64,000 nucleotides of DNA, taken from contig NC_062256.1 in assembly GCF_905475465.1 (NCBI RefSeq), positions 3,171,662 to 3,235,661 of the forward strand, read 5' to 3'. The position numbers and the translations under genes were made by a program. This document shows positions 13,101 to 21,024 of the stretch, piece by piece; position 1 is the first letter of the stretch; each line of letters opens with the position of its first letter. The stretch comes from Pieris napi. Taxonomy: Eukaryota > Arthropoda > Insecta > Lepidoptera > Pieridae. The notes below the pieces were generated by a model. The model worked only from the letters and a program-made list of their open reading frames with translations, ran no database searches and had not been told where the DNA came from.

Positions 13101-14218
13101 TTATTTTATTACTTCTGTTAATGACTTCTGTTCTTTGTCTGGTTGTAATAGCTTGATTAAAATAACAATGTTTTTGACGTAATCGATTGTGTAAATAATA
13201 ATAAAATCTTTTTTTTTTAATTAAAACGAATAAAATATGCGTTGTTGGATAAAATCAACCAATTTTAATCGAATTCGAATCGAACAAAATCTGTGTGATA
13301 AATGAAAAACGTCACTAAAAAAAATATTTTTATGTCCAAAAAATTCATCTTTTCGTATTGTAACGATTATTAGATTTTTTACACATTAATTTATTTTAAA
13401 GAGATATGAAACTAACCTTTTCAATTTTCGAATAGAGTCAAATTATCTGTCTAATCACACATAAGTACACACACGTAATAATTAAACAGAGCCTCTATAA
13501 TTAGGTTTTTGAAAAAAAAATGTGATAAATGGAAAGATCATAATATTATATAAGTTTTATAACAAAACTATTTTTTTCGCAATAATTCAAAAGTTATTTC
13601 AAAATAAAAATTAATTTTTGAATCCAGTACCGAAAACACGACGAACAAACCCGAGCGCCAGTGACGTCATAATGTTGGTTTTCACTCATTGCAGTTAATA
13701 GAAAAATAATAAATACAGTGTTTTTATCTATTTAATTTTGTTGTCAATTGTGTAACCGCTCAATTATGAATTAGACATACAATAGACAGCTATGAACGCA
13801 TTTTGTATGCACGGATAAGTAAATGATCATTATACATAGAGATCTGTTGTTAAGAACGCGAACTATTGTGATTTGAACTTATTTGTCAACTAGATTATTA
13901 TTTACGAAAAGAACTCGTCCAACCATGCGATTCTGTAACTCACTTTTCGAACTCGCATAGCGATTTACGCAGCGGCGGTCGCGCTCAAATCTGTCGTAAA
14001 CAATAAACTACGAGCAGAATCCAAATCAGAATGCCAAATCGTAAAATGTTTGCTTCACGACTGATTTGAGCGCGACCGCCGCTGCGAAAACCGCTGTGCG
14101 AGTTCGAAAAGTGAGTTACAGAATCGCAAGGCAGTTACTGGTAAAATAAATGTTATTTTCTTACAGGTCCCAAGTCAAGGATTTGATTCGAAACACCGTT
14201 TGTGATAGAAAATGTTAA
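4080..14218 (+). CDS. yellow / major royal jelly protein family, nine-exon gene
   Basis: Exons: 4080-4191, 4674-4832, 6555-6710, 8336-8452, 9141-9317, 10724-10878, 11652-11835, 12857-12959, 14167-14218. They total 1215 nt (404 residues plus TAA), near the family's usual length. All introns are GT..AG and phases match (1,1,1,1,1,0,1,2). A signal peptide spans residues 1-17 (hydrophobic, likely cleavage after VLS), so the product should be secreted. MRJP/yellow hallmarks: FSWKQLNYD near residue 24, VFVTVPRRRHGIPSTLNYV near 80-98, RLWMVDTG near 130-137, HAYHEKSKTIFFA in exon 7, ISDLKVIGDEVWVL across exons 7-8, and VKDLIRNTVCD at the end. Relatives act in melanin pigmentation, cuticle hardening or as dopachrome-conversion enzymes. 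I cannot assign the paralogue from sequence alone, nor show enzymatic activity. Introns hold at least a dozen mobile elements. Confidence 0.93.
4674..4832 (+). CDS. yellow-family exon 2
   Basis: Acceptor TTTAATTCAG, donor CACG|GTATGT. Begins with an acidic, charged stretch (DDDLEERDKFF) and ends in the family motif HRVFVTVPRRR. Confidence 0.9.
4885..5197. mobile_element. MITE with AAGAAGTTATACTTCTT ends (yellow intron 2)
   Basis: Left end has GTACGCGCG then TAAGAAGTTATACTTCTTTG; right end has CCTAAAGAAGTATAACTTC. A second copy of the same unit lies at 40388-40612. No coding sequence. It is distantly related in its ends to the GAAGTGAAACTTCTTT family at 38.3, 41.9, 46.1 and 61.8 kb. Confidence 0.65.
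5230..5640 (-). pseudogene. mariner/Tc1-like transposase C-terminal remnant (yellow intron 2)
   Basis: The minus strand encodes, with stops and shifts, a stretch like 'QQDGATSHT', then LLWGHLKSKVYANKP and LKENIRHEMAAI. This matches the 'D(Y/F)FLWG..K..VY..KP' C-terminal block of mariner-type DDE transposases. Truncated and dead. Confidence 0.65.
6013..6296 (-). mobile_element. tRNA-derived SINE (family 1), yellow intron 2
   Basis: Read on the minus strand it starts with the pol III head (degenerate A box in TGTCCTAATGGCTTCAGCG) and ends in the shared 3' tail AGGTTGTTGCGCCACTG. About 18 copies or fragments of this family occur in the window. Confidence 0.8.
6327..6452. mobile_element. 126 bp palindromic TA-target MITE (yellow intron 2)
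   Basis: TIRs of about 37 bases, starting TACAGGGTGGTCAAAAAGTC, flank a spacer of about 50 bases. A TA lies on each side (6325-6326 and 6453-6454), as expected of Tc1/mariner-mobilised elements. No ORF. Confidence 0.75.
6555..6710 (+). CDS. yellow-family exon 3
   Basis: Acceptor TTTTATAG, donor CCTG|GTAAAT. Encodes IPSTLNYV, LHPYAAGSKLVSVYRPRIDV and RLWMVDTGLLEVPG, the core of the MRJP fold. Confidence 0.92.
6990..7645 (+). pseudogene. non-LTR retrotransposon C-terminus and 3' UTR (yellow intron 3)
   Basis: About 7020-7370 encodes, with stops, a retroelement post-RT domain: LGVPICTTHKCACGF, HSLHCQ, SAGRFYRHAALIDIICRS, then RALVWDATCVDTLAPS. A zinc-knuckle-like 'C.C' pair and the WDATCVDT block are diagnostic of this LINE lineage. 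The following 3' UTR is matched by a second copy at 42683-43135. Confidence 0.75.
7649..8066 (-). mobile_element. non-autonomous Helitron-like element H1 (yellow intron 3)
   Basis: On the minus strand it runs from TATATAAAAATGAAACCCG to GGCCAGCTAG|T. That matches Helitron 3' ends (CTAG|T), and a second copy in the opposite orientation is at 49644-50067. No coding sequence. Confidence 0.65.
8068..8290 (-). mobile_element. non-autonomous Helitron-like element H2 (yellow intron 3)
   Basis: On the minus strand it begins near TATATATAATTCTTCTGTG and ends with a GGAC..GTC-type hairpin and CACTAG|T. Copies at 57368-57590 (-) and 59004-59218 (+). It abuts H1 head to tail. Confidence 0.65.
8336..8452 (+). 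CDS. yellow-family exon 4
   Basis: Acceptor TTTTTTCCAG, donor GGAG|GTAAGA. Encodes QKPSIVIFDLKTDKQI, the family's 'P.I.IFDL.TD' block. It lies only 45 bases after a Helitron end. Confidence 0.9.
8524..9035 (-). mobile_element. degenerate Helitron-like 3' end and flanking repeat DNA (yellow intron 4)
   Basis: At 8524-8550 the minus strand reads AACAACGTTTGCCGGGTCAG, then CTCG. It resembles Helitron 3' termini with the CTAG mutated. The rest of the intron is AT-rich, with a CTCGAGAT/ATCTCGAG cluster at 8955-9020. Extent uncertain. Confidence 0.4.
9141..9317 (+). CDS. yellow-family exon 5
   Basis: Acceptor AAATTTCAG, donor GCAG|GTAATT. Encodes LTSITVDV, CNEAFAYITDLATNSIIVFS and a WRIEDPSF block typical of the MRJP domain. 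Confidence 0.92.
9528..9573. repeat. short perfect-stem palindrome (yellow intron 5)
   Basis: CTCTAAATCCGCCC and GGGCGGATTTAGAG flank a 13-base spacer. It could be a minimal MITE or a pair of transposon ends. Confidence 0.6.
9780..9950 (+). repeat. dispersed retroelement tail with AATAAATGA (yellow intron 5)
   Basis: The 'TGTGTTACCTATATGAATAAA' type end recurs at about 26200-26290 and, more degenerate, 16240-16325. It is probably the 3' end of a non-LTR element. Confidence 0.5.
10114..10590 (+). mobile_element. SINE family 1 copy split by a MITE (yellow intron 5)
   Basis: The pol III head starts near 10114 (GTTTCAGCGTGTGACTCTC, then GTAGGTTCATATCCC). The SINE body resumes at 10533 with TTAGACCCAAAAAGTC after the 10260-10532 insertion. 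Confidence 0.75.
10260..10532. mobile_element. 273 bp MITE inserted in a SINE, TTA target duplication
   Basis: TIRs GGGAGCGTTCAAG and CTTGAACGCTCCC, then ACGTAACG / CGTTACGTAA. It is flanked by exact TTA duplicates at 10257-10259 and 10533-10535. Removing it restores the SINE consensus GCCTTAGACCC. The 3-base TWA target suggests PIF/Harbinger mobilisation. It has C-runs and no ORF. A related copy is at 50766-51416. Confidence 0.88.
10724..10878 (+). CDS. yellow-family exon 6
   Basis: Acceptor CTTTTCAG, donor GAG|GTAAGT. Encodes WPDGIFSLALVD and YYHPLMSTNEY, the family's 'DGIFG.AL......LYYHPL.S' strand pair. Confidence 0.92.
11126..11290. repeat. pogo/Tigger-like DNA transposon remnant (yellow intron 6)
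   Basis: TAAAAACCGTTTATGACAAT, 'GCCGGTTATATTGACC' and AAAGTCCCGGCTGAATTC resemble pogo-class termini that I recall from insects. It is interrupted on the right by the 11291 MITE. Confidence 0.4.
11291..11463. mobile_element. MITE family M1 (TGCGATTCTGTAACTC ends), yellow intron 6
   Basis: Right TIR is GTTCGAAAAGTGAGTTACAG then AATCGCAAGG. The left TIR is truncated; the interior ATTTGGCATTCTGATAAAC and its inverted partner are present. Confidence 0.75.
11652..11835 (+). CDS. yellow-family exon 7
   Basis: Acceptor ATTATTTCAG, donor TCTG|GTAAAA, phase 0 in and phase 1 out. Encodes LLGNRGPKTQSGSHAYHE and NDAILCWNVEK. Confidence 0.92.
12348..12500 (-). mobile_element. degenerate SINE family 1 fragment (yellow intron 7)
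   Basis: Contains the SINE body 'TGATCAGGCTTCTGTGTCTG' and ACACGCCGTTTGGGT. The pol III head is lost. Confidence 0.55.
12505..12786 (-). mobile_element. SINE family 1 copy (yellow intron 7)
   Basis: Full-length minus-strand copy. The plus strand ends with CTGAAGCCACTAGGCCAACA, the complement of the A box. It lies directly after a fragment of the same family. Confidence 0.8.
12857..12959 (+). CDS. yellow-family exon 8
   Basis: Acceptor GGTCTTTAAG (a weak polypyrimidine tract), donor CATAG|GTAAGT. Encodes DLKVIGDEVWVLVNQIPRF, the family's 'L....G.LWVL....P.F' block. Confidence 0.88.
13924..14134. mobile_element. MITE family M1, complete copy, 33 bases before yellow exon 9
   Basis: TIRs TGCGATTCTGTAACTCAC and GTGAGTTACAGAATCGCA with long inner inverted arms (CGGCGGTCGCGCTCAAATC and partner). 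It ends so close to exon 9 that it adjoins the branch-point/polypyrimidine region. Confidence 0.85.
14167..14218 (+). CDS. yellow-family exon 9 (last)
   Basis: Acceptor TTTTCTTACAG. Encodes SQVKDLIRNTVCDRKC and a TAA stop. 'V..LI.GT.C' is the standard C-terminus. It sits 33 bases after a MITE end. Confidence 0.9.
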
Positions 14219-14266
14219 GCTACATAATCGTAATGTTACCCCATTGTTTCTGGAGTATACATTTGT

Positions 14267-14277
14267 AATAAAATAAA
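14267..14277 (+). terminator. poly(A) signals of the yellow-family gene
   Basis: Two overlapping AATAAA hexamers at 14267-14272 and 14272-14277, 49 bases after the stop codon. Confidence 0.7.
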
Positions 14278-14339
14278 ATTATTAGAGCATTAGGAAATAG
14301 TTCATGACACGGCATATAACTTAGAGGTTCGAATTCCGA

Positions 14340-14500
14340 ATTTGTTCTAACTATAGGTAATGTAATGATTGGTTGCCTGGAAGAGATCGCTCGAAAGCGA
14401 TAAGGGCGCAGTTGCTTTTCATTTAATTATGTCAATTGTATTATGTTTCTGTATGTAACGAAGTGTTGATAAATAAATAAATGTAAATGCGTGCTATTTT
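14340..14500 (+). repeat. non-LTR retroelement 3' tail
   Basis: CTGGAAGAGATCGCTCGAAA, then GCGATAAGGGCGC and a tail ending GATAAATAAATAAATG. The antisense counterpart is at 32278-32400. Confidence 0.6.
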
Positions 14501-14627
14501 ATTTTTTTATTTATAGACACTTAAACTTGGACACACATAAAAAAATAAACCCATGTGTGGCATCGATAATAGGTGCGGACGGCGAGCACAAACATAACAT
14601 CTATAAATTATAAGTTTAAAAATAAAC

Positions 14628-14911
14628 CAGTGGTGCTACAACCACTTTAGGTCTGGGCCTCAGATTTCTGAATCTGTTTCATGATCTTTTATTTATCTAA
14701 TAGGCAAGTTGGTGATCAACCTCCAGTGCCTGACACACGCCGTCGACTTTTTGGGTCTAAGACATGTCGGTTTCCTCACGATGTTTTCCTTCACCGTTCG
14801 AGCGAATGTTAAATGCGCACATGGAAAGTACATTGGTGCACATCCGGGGATCGAACCTACGACCTCAGGGATGAGAGTTGCACGCTGAAGCCACTGGGCC
14901 AACACTGCACT
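14628..14911 (-). mobile_element. SINE family 1 copy
   Basis: Near-consensus minus-strand copy downstream of the yellow-family gene. Its plus strand holds GGGGATCGAACCTACGACCT, the complement of the B box. Confidence 0.85.
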
Positions 14912-14989
14912 AGAAATTATAGGTTTACAAAGATAAATATTACATTTAATTTAAAAAAAGACCTCGAATTACAAAATGTAGCAGGAACC

Positions 14990-15780
14990 TAATACATTAA
15001 CAATAGAATGCTCTTCCTATAATCCTTTCGGGGGAACTGAGAGCGTCTTCGAAGAGAAGAGTAGCGACAAAGCCCAGTCCAATACTCCACGTATCAGAGT
15101 ATGGACTCAAGCTTGTTCCGGTACTGATCGACTTCCCGAGATATACCTGCCGGGCAAGTTTAAACAGTAAGTGCTGTCGTATAGCAATGAATGTTGCTAA
15201 ATTGCAACATATAATTCATATGCAGATGAAACAGGATCTGGAATAAGACACAACCGTGTGAGATCCCAGCGTTCACTGGTTTAAGTTAATGCTCCGTCGA
15301 TGACGATCTTGATGGTTCCAACGAGAACGCTGGAAAGCTTCGGGATAGTGCCGGAAAAAGCGCGTCAACTCACAAGCAGAAGTTCGCAGCAGAATTGGGG
15401 GAATGCTATCAAGCCCACTCCCCTTGTGAAAGTCCAAGGTGGATAGCACGTTGCCGAAATACAATTTCCGTCATCGTAGTATCACACCATGTTGATGGTG
15501 CTTTCCCTTGGTCATCCAAAGCCGAGTTGGATGCGAAGAGACAGCCTAAAAGGTTGGCGTTTTCCTTAGCAGTATGGGCCAACGAGTCATCCTCTCTGTG
15601 TAGTGGCGGAACGTAGGACAGAAATTCTCTTGGACAGCTTTGGCAAGAGATGAAAAGGCTCGAGTCTCCGAAGAGAGAAAGGCCAATTCTTTCCGAATCT
15701 GGAAATGTGCTTTGCGATAGTAATCTCCTGTTTAATGGACCTGGAGTCTGAGTTATATGCTTTTTAAGGTTCACCGGTAT
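14990..15780 (-). pseudogene. non-LTR retrotransposon reverse transcriptase fragment, frameshifted
   Basis: Minus-strand peptides in two frames give SLAHTAKENANLLGCLFASN, TMTEIVFRQ, GLDSIPPILLRTSACELTRF and FFRHYPEAFQ. These match the segment just before and at RT block 0/1 of a lepidopteran LINE ('GxDSIP..(V/L)L....ELT'). Stops and shifts show it is dead. Confidence 0.75.
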
Positions 15781-15860
15781 TTACATGATGACGTCGCTTC
15801 TTCCGAGGCTTTTAAGCAATCGCTTTCGAAGGGAGGCCGCCATGCAAGCGCGTTTAAAAC

Positions 15861-16108
15861 AGCCGTGCGATTCTGTTAATCCGTGAGTTCACCTCGCACT
15901 AACAACGCTCACGTCATTTTTGGAAAGTGATGGTATTCTGTTAAGCAATTTCACATTACGTCTTGACAAGCGTAGGGAGCTTGTAGTTTATTGTTTATCA
16001 GAATGCCAAATCGTAAAATGATTGCATCACGACTGATTTGAGCGCGACCGCTGCTGCGAAAACCGCTGTGAAAGTTCGAAAAGTGAGTTACAGAATCGCA
16101 AGGCAGGG
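15861..16108. mobile_element. MITE family M1, rearranged copy
   Basis: Left end CCGTGCGATTCTGTTAA is degenerate; the right half, from CTTGTAGTTTATTGTTTATC to ACAGAATCGCAAGG, is well conserved. Confidence 0.7.
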
Positions 16109-16665
16109 CCGGGACTTGCCACCCATCGGTACATTTGTCATGTGAAGTTGCAGGTCCTTACAATTTCCTTGTACAAAACTTGGCGATTAAAACAGTGTCG
16201 GAAAATTGCCAATTATTATCGCCCGGTCTATGCCCTTGGGTACTGGTAATTTCCATTTTACCTTCAATTTTTTATATTGACGGTCATAAGACATAAATAC
16301 TTATATGAATAAATGAATTTTGTATTGTTTCGTTGGTAAAAATGTGTGCAGACAAATCGATTTCAAAGTAAAAATAGTTTATACATTTCATTTCCTATGA
16401 CCGTTCAAAGTCGTTGATTTAATTTTTTATTTTTTCATCCGGACCTACCTCAATGTCACTTCCAAATGACGTCAAAAGGATCTAATAAATAATTCATCTC
16501 GGTTTTTACTTGCAAATGTAAGAAAATGTCGACCTAGTGATCAGGCTTTTCAACTTTGAGACCGGAGTTTGAACCCAGATTGCAACAATTTCTGGAGAAA
16601 GAAAGGTTCACTTCCTCCGACCTAAAGAGAGGATCCATCGACCTAAAGGAGGCCCGAAGTGATCC
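16109..16665. other. unclassified repeat-like sequence
   Basis: No exon seen. Contains a degenerate retroelement tail (16240-16325). At 16527-16590 there is a stretch with A-box- and B-box-like words (CCTAGTGATCAGGC, AGTTTGAACCC) that may be another tRNA-derived repeat. Confidence 0.4.
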
Positions 16666-16668
16666 TTA

Positions 16669-17903
16669 GAGCCGGTTTTTTGATCCGTAGTTAACTCAAC
16701 TATTGGTAAAAAATCCTTACTATTAGTTAAATATCAGCAAAATGCGTTTTTTGATCCGTGGTAAGAGCATCCAATGGTAAAATATCTAACCATTAGGCAA
16801 AAAAGTTAACTACTCAGTATCGGAGGGTTAAAAAGATGGCCGCTGGTAATTTATATAGTAACAGCTGTTTGTCACAGAAATCAAACTATGATAAATACGT
16901 TTATTACTATCTAATGATGAATTTAAACATATTGAGATACTTTAATTAATGAGACGATGAAGAAGACGATAATATTATATGAGAATGTGTTAATGAGTGA
17001 CCAAAAATATTTAGGCAATGTCATCCGCCATTAGAAACCTGGGATGATGTAGATTTTTGTCACTGCTACCCCCTATCGAAGGGAACAGTGCTCTGGATTG
17101 TTACTGAAATTGGGAATGATCTTAAACTGCCAATGAACAAGAGTATATATAGACAGCAGCTCATACCAACCTATTTTGCTTCATTACTAGCTACAGAACC
17201 GCAGCAAAATATAATTAAGTATATTACTAATTCATTATGTGTTTTATTGCCTATAATATTAACTTATAATTATTATAATTAAATATAATACAAGAACAAG
17301 AGTATATATAGACAGCAGCTCATACAAACCTATTTTGCTTCATTACTAGCTACAGAACCGCAGCAGTATATAATTAAGTATATTACTAATTCATTATGTG
17401 TTTCATTGCCTATAATATAAACTTATAATTATTATAAGTTAATATTGTACTGCTTATACTTAATTATCATACTTGTATGTACTTATACTAAAAACTACAG
17501 CTACACATTAGTTAGGGACCTATGATATTCTTTAGAGCTTTTATTACATTTGTGAGTTAGCGTCTACCTACTTTATTACAAGAATTTATAAATAAAACAT
17601 TTGACTTGATTAATAAACTGTTTAATTATAACTTAAATACAAACCATTTTTATTAAAAAAACATTACAAAATTTACATGAAACCCTAAAGTAGCAATTAA
17701 ATATTTTCTAATTGTTTCTTCTTGCATTTCACCTCAATTTGATGCAACTCTTTTTGCTGCTACATATATTTATTGTGCCTTTCTTCCATCTGCTGCATCA
17801 CTTTTTGGTGCACCTCCTCTTTATGCAGTATGGATTTTTGGTGGGCCTCTCATTGGTGCAGAAAATTTTACTACTATTTTACTACGGATCAAAAAACTGG
17901 CCC
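16669..17903 (+). mobile_element. PIF/Harbinger-type element, internally deleted copy 1a
   Basis: Left TIR GAGCCGGTTTTTTGATCCGT at 16669; right TIR ACTACGGATCAAAAAACTGG, then CCC, ending 17903. TTA lies on both sides (16666-16668, 17904-17906), the TWA target of PIF/Harbinger. Inside, an N-terminal transposase remnant (about 16955-17278) is followed by a partial tandem repeat of itself (17292-17420). An antisense coiled-coil segment of the Myb-like protein comes next. The deletion removed the rest. Confidence 0.8.
16955..17278 (+). pseudogene. Harbinger transposase N-terminal remnant (copy 1a)
   Basis: With internal stops it encodes CHPPLETWDDVDFCHCYPLS, then VLWIVTEIGNDLKLPMNKS and TYFASLLATEP. 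This resembles the 'W.D.(D/E)F...YRLSK..V..L...I...L' start of PIF/Harbinger nucleases. The DDE catalytic domain is absent in every copy. Confidence 0.6.
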
Positions 17904-18139
17904 TTAGGGCAATGACATCCCAAAAAATGTGGTTCTTTTTTGTGGGGAACATTTATTTTATATGACAACACTAGACATATTGAGTGAATGAAATCCATTT
18001 TAGCCATCTTCATTCGTTATTTGCGCTTTGAAGAGTTTGAAGTGTCAAATTAATCTAAATAACACGATATAAATAAAGTTGTTTTTCTGTGTTTTAATAC
18101 GGTTTACACCTTTTACGATACTTAAATATATAAATAACG

Positions 18140-18806
18140 ATGTTCGCAAACAGCCAACAGTCAAACAAGTAAGTACAAACATATTTTCGTGTTATTTATT
18201 CCGGTTTATCTTGTGTTTCGTATTAGAAAGTAATACATTTATGTTTTGTTAAAGGGACCATACTGCTAACTTCGCCAAAAAAGAAACTGCCAAACTGGTG
18301 ATGCTTCTCAAGGATTACACAGTCGTCACCTGCAAACAACTGATCACTGCAGCAATCTACAAAAAGATGCAGCTTGGAAATCTCTGTGACGTTTTCAACT
18401 CAGATGGGTTTAGACACCAAAGTGTTAAATTTAATATACATTTAATGAAGGTGTAGGCACATTTTTATATTTATTCTTGTATAGCTGTGTCCTACAACAA
18501 AAGGAAAAATCTTTTAACCCTTTGGAAACAAGGAAGCGGATTATGATCCACATGGATAAAAAAAATTGAGTTTTTGAAACAAAGACAAATAAGAGAGGAT
18601 GATTTGTTCAATTATGCTAAGGAAGAGCATCAAAAACATTTGCTGCACCAATGAGAGGCCCACCAAAAATCCATACTGCATAAAGAGGAGGTGCACCAAA
18701 AAGTGATGCAGCAGATGGAAGAAAGGCACAATAAATATATGTAGCAGCAAAAAGAGTTGCATCAAATTGAGGTGAAATGCAAGAAGAAACAATTAGAAAA
18801 TATTTA
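18140..18806 (+). pseudogene. Myb/SANT-like protein remnant of Harbinger copy 1b
   Basis: ATG 18140 starts MFANSQQSN; an intron with donor AA|GTAAGT ends at the TTAAAG acceptor at 18254. The exon at 18255-18450 encodes NFAKKETAKLVMLLKDYTVV and ITAAIYKKM, a trihelix/SANT-like segment. A short intron, GTGTAGGC..TTGTATAG, follows. The rest encodes a coiled coil (KSILHKEEVHQKVMQQMEER, IEVKCKKKQLENI) broken by stops. PIF/Harbinger elements carry such a DNA-binding partner, which guides the transposase to the TIRs. Confidence 0.65.
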
Positions 18807-19223
18807 ATTGCTACTTTAGGGTTTCATGTAAATTTTGTAATGTTTTTTTAATAAAAATGGTTTGTATTTAAGTTATAATTAAACAGTTTATTAATCAAGT
18901 CAAATGTTTTATTTATAAATTCTTGTAATAAAGTAGGTAGACGATAACTCACAAATGTAATAAAAGCTCTAAAGAATATCATAGGTCCCTAACTAATGTG
19001 TAGCTGTAGTTTTTAGTATAAGTACATACAAGTATGATAATTAAGTATAAGCAGTACAATATTAACTTATAATAATCATAAGTTAATATTATAGGCAATA
19101 AAACACATAATGAATTAGTAATATACTTAATTATATACTGCTGCGGTTCTGTAGCTAGTAATGAAGCAAAATAGGTTTGTATGAGCTGCTGTCTATATAT
19201 ACTCTTGTTCTTGTATTTTATTT

Positions 19224-19548
19224 AATTATAATAATTATAAGTTAATATTATAGGCAATAAAACACATAATGAATTAGTAATATACTTAATTATATTTTGC
19301 TGCGGTTCTGTAGCTAGTAATGAAGCAAAATAGGTTGGTATGAGCTGCTGTCTATATATACTCTTGTTCATTGGCAGTTTAAGATCATTCCCAATTTCAG
19401 TAACAATCCAGAGCACTGTTCCCTTCGATAGGGGGTAACAGTGACAAAAATCTACATCATCCCAGGTTTCTAATGGCGGATGACATTGCCTAAATATTTT
19501 TGGTCACTCATTAACACATTCTCATATAATATTATCGTCTTCTTCATC
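19224..19548 (-). pseudogene. Harbinger transposase N-terminal remnant (copy 1b)
   Basis: Minus-strand counterpart of the copy 1a remnant, with the same VLWIVTEIGNDLKLPMNKS segment and the same partial tandem repeat next to it (19065-19210). Confidence 0.6.
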
Positions 19549-20027
19549 GTCTCATTAATTAAAGTATCTCAATATGTTTAAATTCATCATTAGATAGTAA
19601 TAAACGTATTTATCATAGTTTGATTTCTGTGACAAACAGCTGTTACTATATAAATTACCAGCGGCCATCTTTTTAACCCTCCGATACTGAGTGGTTAACT
19701 TTTTTGCCTAATGGTTTGATATTTTACCATTGGATGCTCTTACCACGGATCAAAAAACGCATTTTGCTGATATTTAACTAATAGTAAGGATTTTTTACCA
19801 ATAGTTGAGTTAACTACGGATCAAAAAACCGGCACTTAGTGGTTAATAGTGGAATAACTTTGTTAGCGCGTTATAGACGTTATTCATTTAGTCATAGATT
19901 GTAGATCTCGCTACAAATTCTCTTTGTATAAGAGCTACAATTATAGCATGGAATGTAACAAGTTGTTAGGAGGGCCGTTGTAGCAAATTGAGTAGGTTAT
20001 CAAGTAATGATTTTCAACAAAAAAGAT

Positions 20028-20573
20028 GTCGCAGCCAACTAGCTTAGCCGTTCAATTAACAGCCTAGGTGTTTACCTAAACGGCGCCGTTTAACTAACGG
20101 CCTGAAAGATATTCAGCCGTAGCGTTTGTTACTACATTTAAAAAACGGGCTGGCTAATGCTTAGGCCATTCGTACGATAGAGTCATTATTGGGCAGAAAT
20201 AAAAAAGATAAAGATATAGGTAGGTAGGTATACATAAAAAATATTTCTTTTAAAATTAAATTGCTTAAGTGAAATTCACATTATTATTGTCACTACACTC
20301 TTACATTGTACTTGTTGTTTTTCATGAAAATTTGGATAACACCATCAAAGTTGTGGTTTGCCGACGCCAAGATTGTAAATTTAATTCCACTTTAAGAGTG
20401 GCAGAAAGTGGAATTAAATTTAAATTAACAGCCAACAGATTAGGCATGTAATGAAACGTCATCGATCCAAGATCCAGCCTAGCTGTTGAATCAACTGGCT
20501 GAACATCTTTCAGGCCGCTAGTTAAACGGCTAGACTGTTAATTGAACGGCTAATTAAGCTAGTTGGCTGCGAC
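20028..20573. mobile_element. 546 bp MITE with GTCGCAGCCAACTAGCTTAG ends
   Basis: TIRs GTCGCAGCCAACTAGCTTAG and TAAGCTAGTTGGCTGCGAC, followed by subterminal repeats of a short word: GCCGTTCAATTAACAG, AACGGCGCCGTTTAACTAAC, AGCCGCTAGTTAAACGGC-like. It lies between the two Harbinger blocks. No convincing ORF. Confidence 0.75.
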
Positions 20574-21024
20574 ATATAGTTATAAAACCTTTATTACGCC
20601 TGTATGACATTTGACAAAAGCCACAGATGAAGTATAGTGTATGATGTGAGTTTATCTTAATAGAGAATAAACAAAACAAGAAATCTTGACATCGGTAAAA
20701 AAACAAAACTTACAGATGCACTTGTAGACGCTATAAGGCTAAGGGCCGGTTTTTTGATCCGTAGTTAACTCAACTATTGGTTAAAAATCCTTACTATTAG
20801 ATAAATATCAGCAAAATGCGTTTTTTCATAAGATAAGTGGTAAAATATCTAACCATTAGTCAAAAAAGTTAACTACTCAGTATCGGAGGGTTAACAAGAT
20901 GGCCGCTGGTAATTTATATAGTAACAGCTGTTTGTCACAGAAATCAAACTATGATAAATACGTTTATTACTATCTAATGATGAATTTAAACATATTGAGA
21001 TACTTTAATTAATGAGACGATGAA

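Larger units (their letters stand above)
17909..19835 (-). mobile_element. PIF/Harbinger-type element, inverted copy 1b
   Basis: Same element as at 20743-22837 but in the opposite orientation and without its outermost ~120 bases on the 17909 side. It ends at 19835 with the TIR (GGATCAAAAAACCGGCAC) followed by TTA (19836-19838). It is fused to copy 1a, so 16669-17860 and 18644-19835 form near-identical inverted arms. Confidence 0.8.

Noticed and set aside
15395..15616. Plus-strand frame opposite the LINE RT
   Set aside because: It is the antisense shadow of the RT fragment read on the minus strand.
17712..17915. Open frame starting MFLLAFHLNLMQLFLLLHIF, resembling a membrane protein
   Set aside because: It is the antisense of the coiled-coil part of the Harbinger Myb-like gene and recurs at 18541-18792 (-) and 21816-22103 (+). 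The hydrophobic residues come from antisense of Lys/Gln/Glu/His codons.
20269..20451. 60-codon frame inside the 20028-20573 MITE
   Set aside because: No motif, and it overlaps an internal palindrome; treated as chance.
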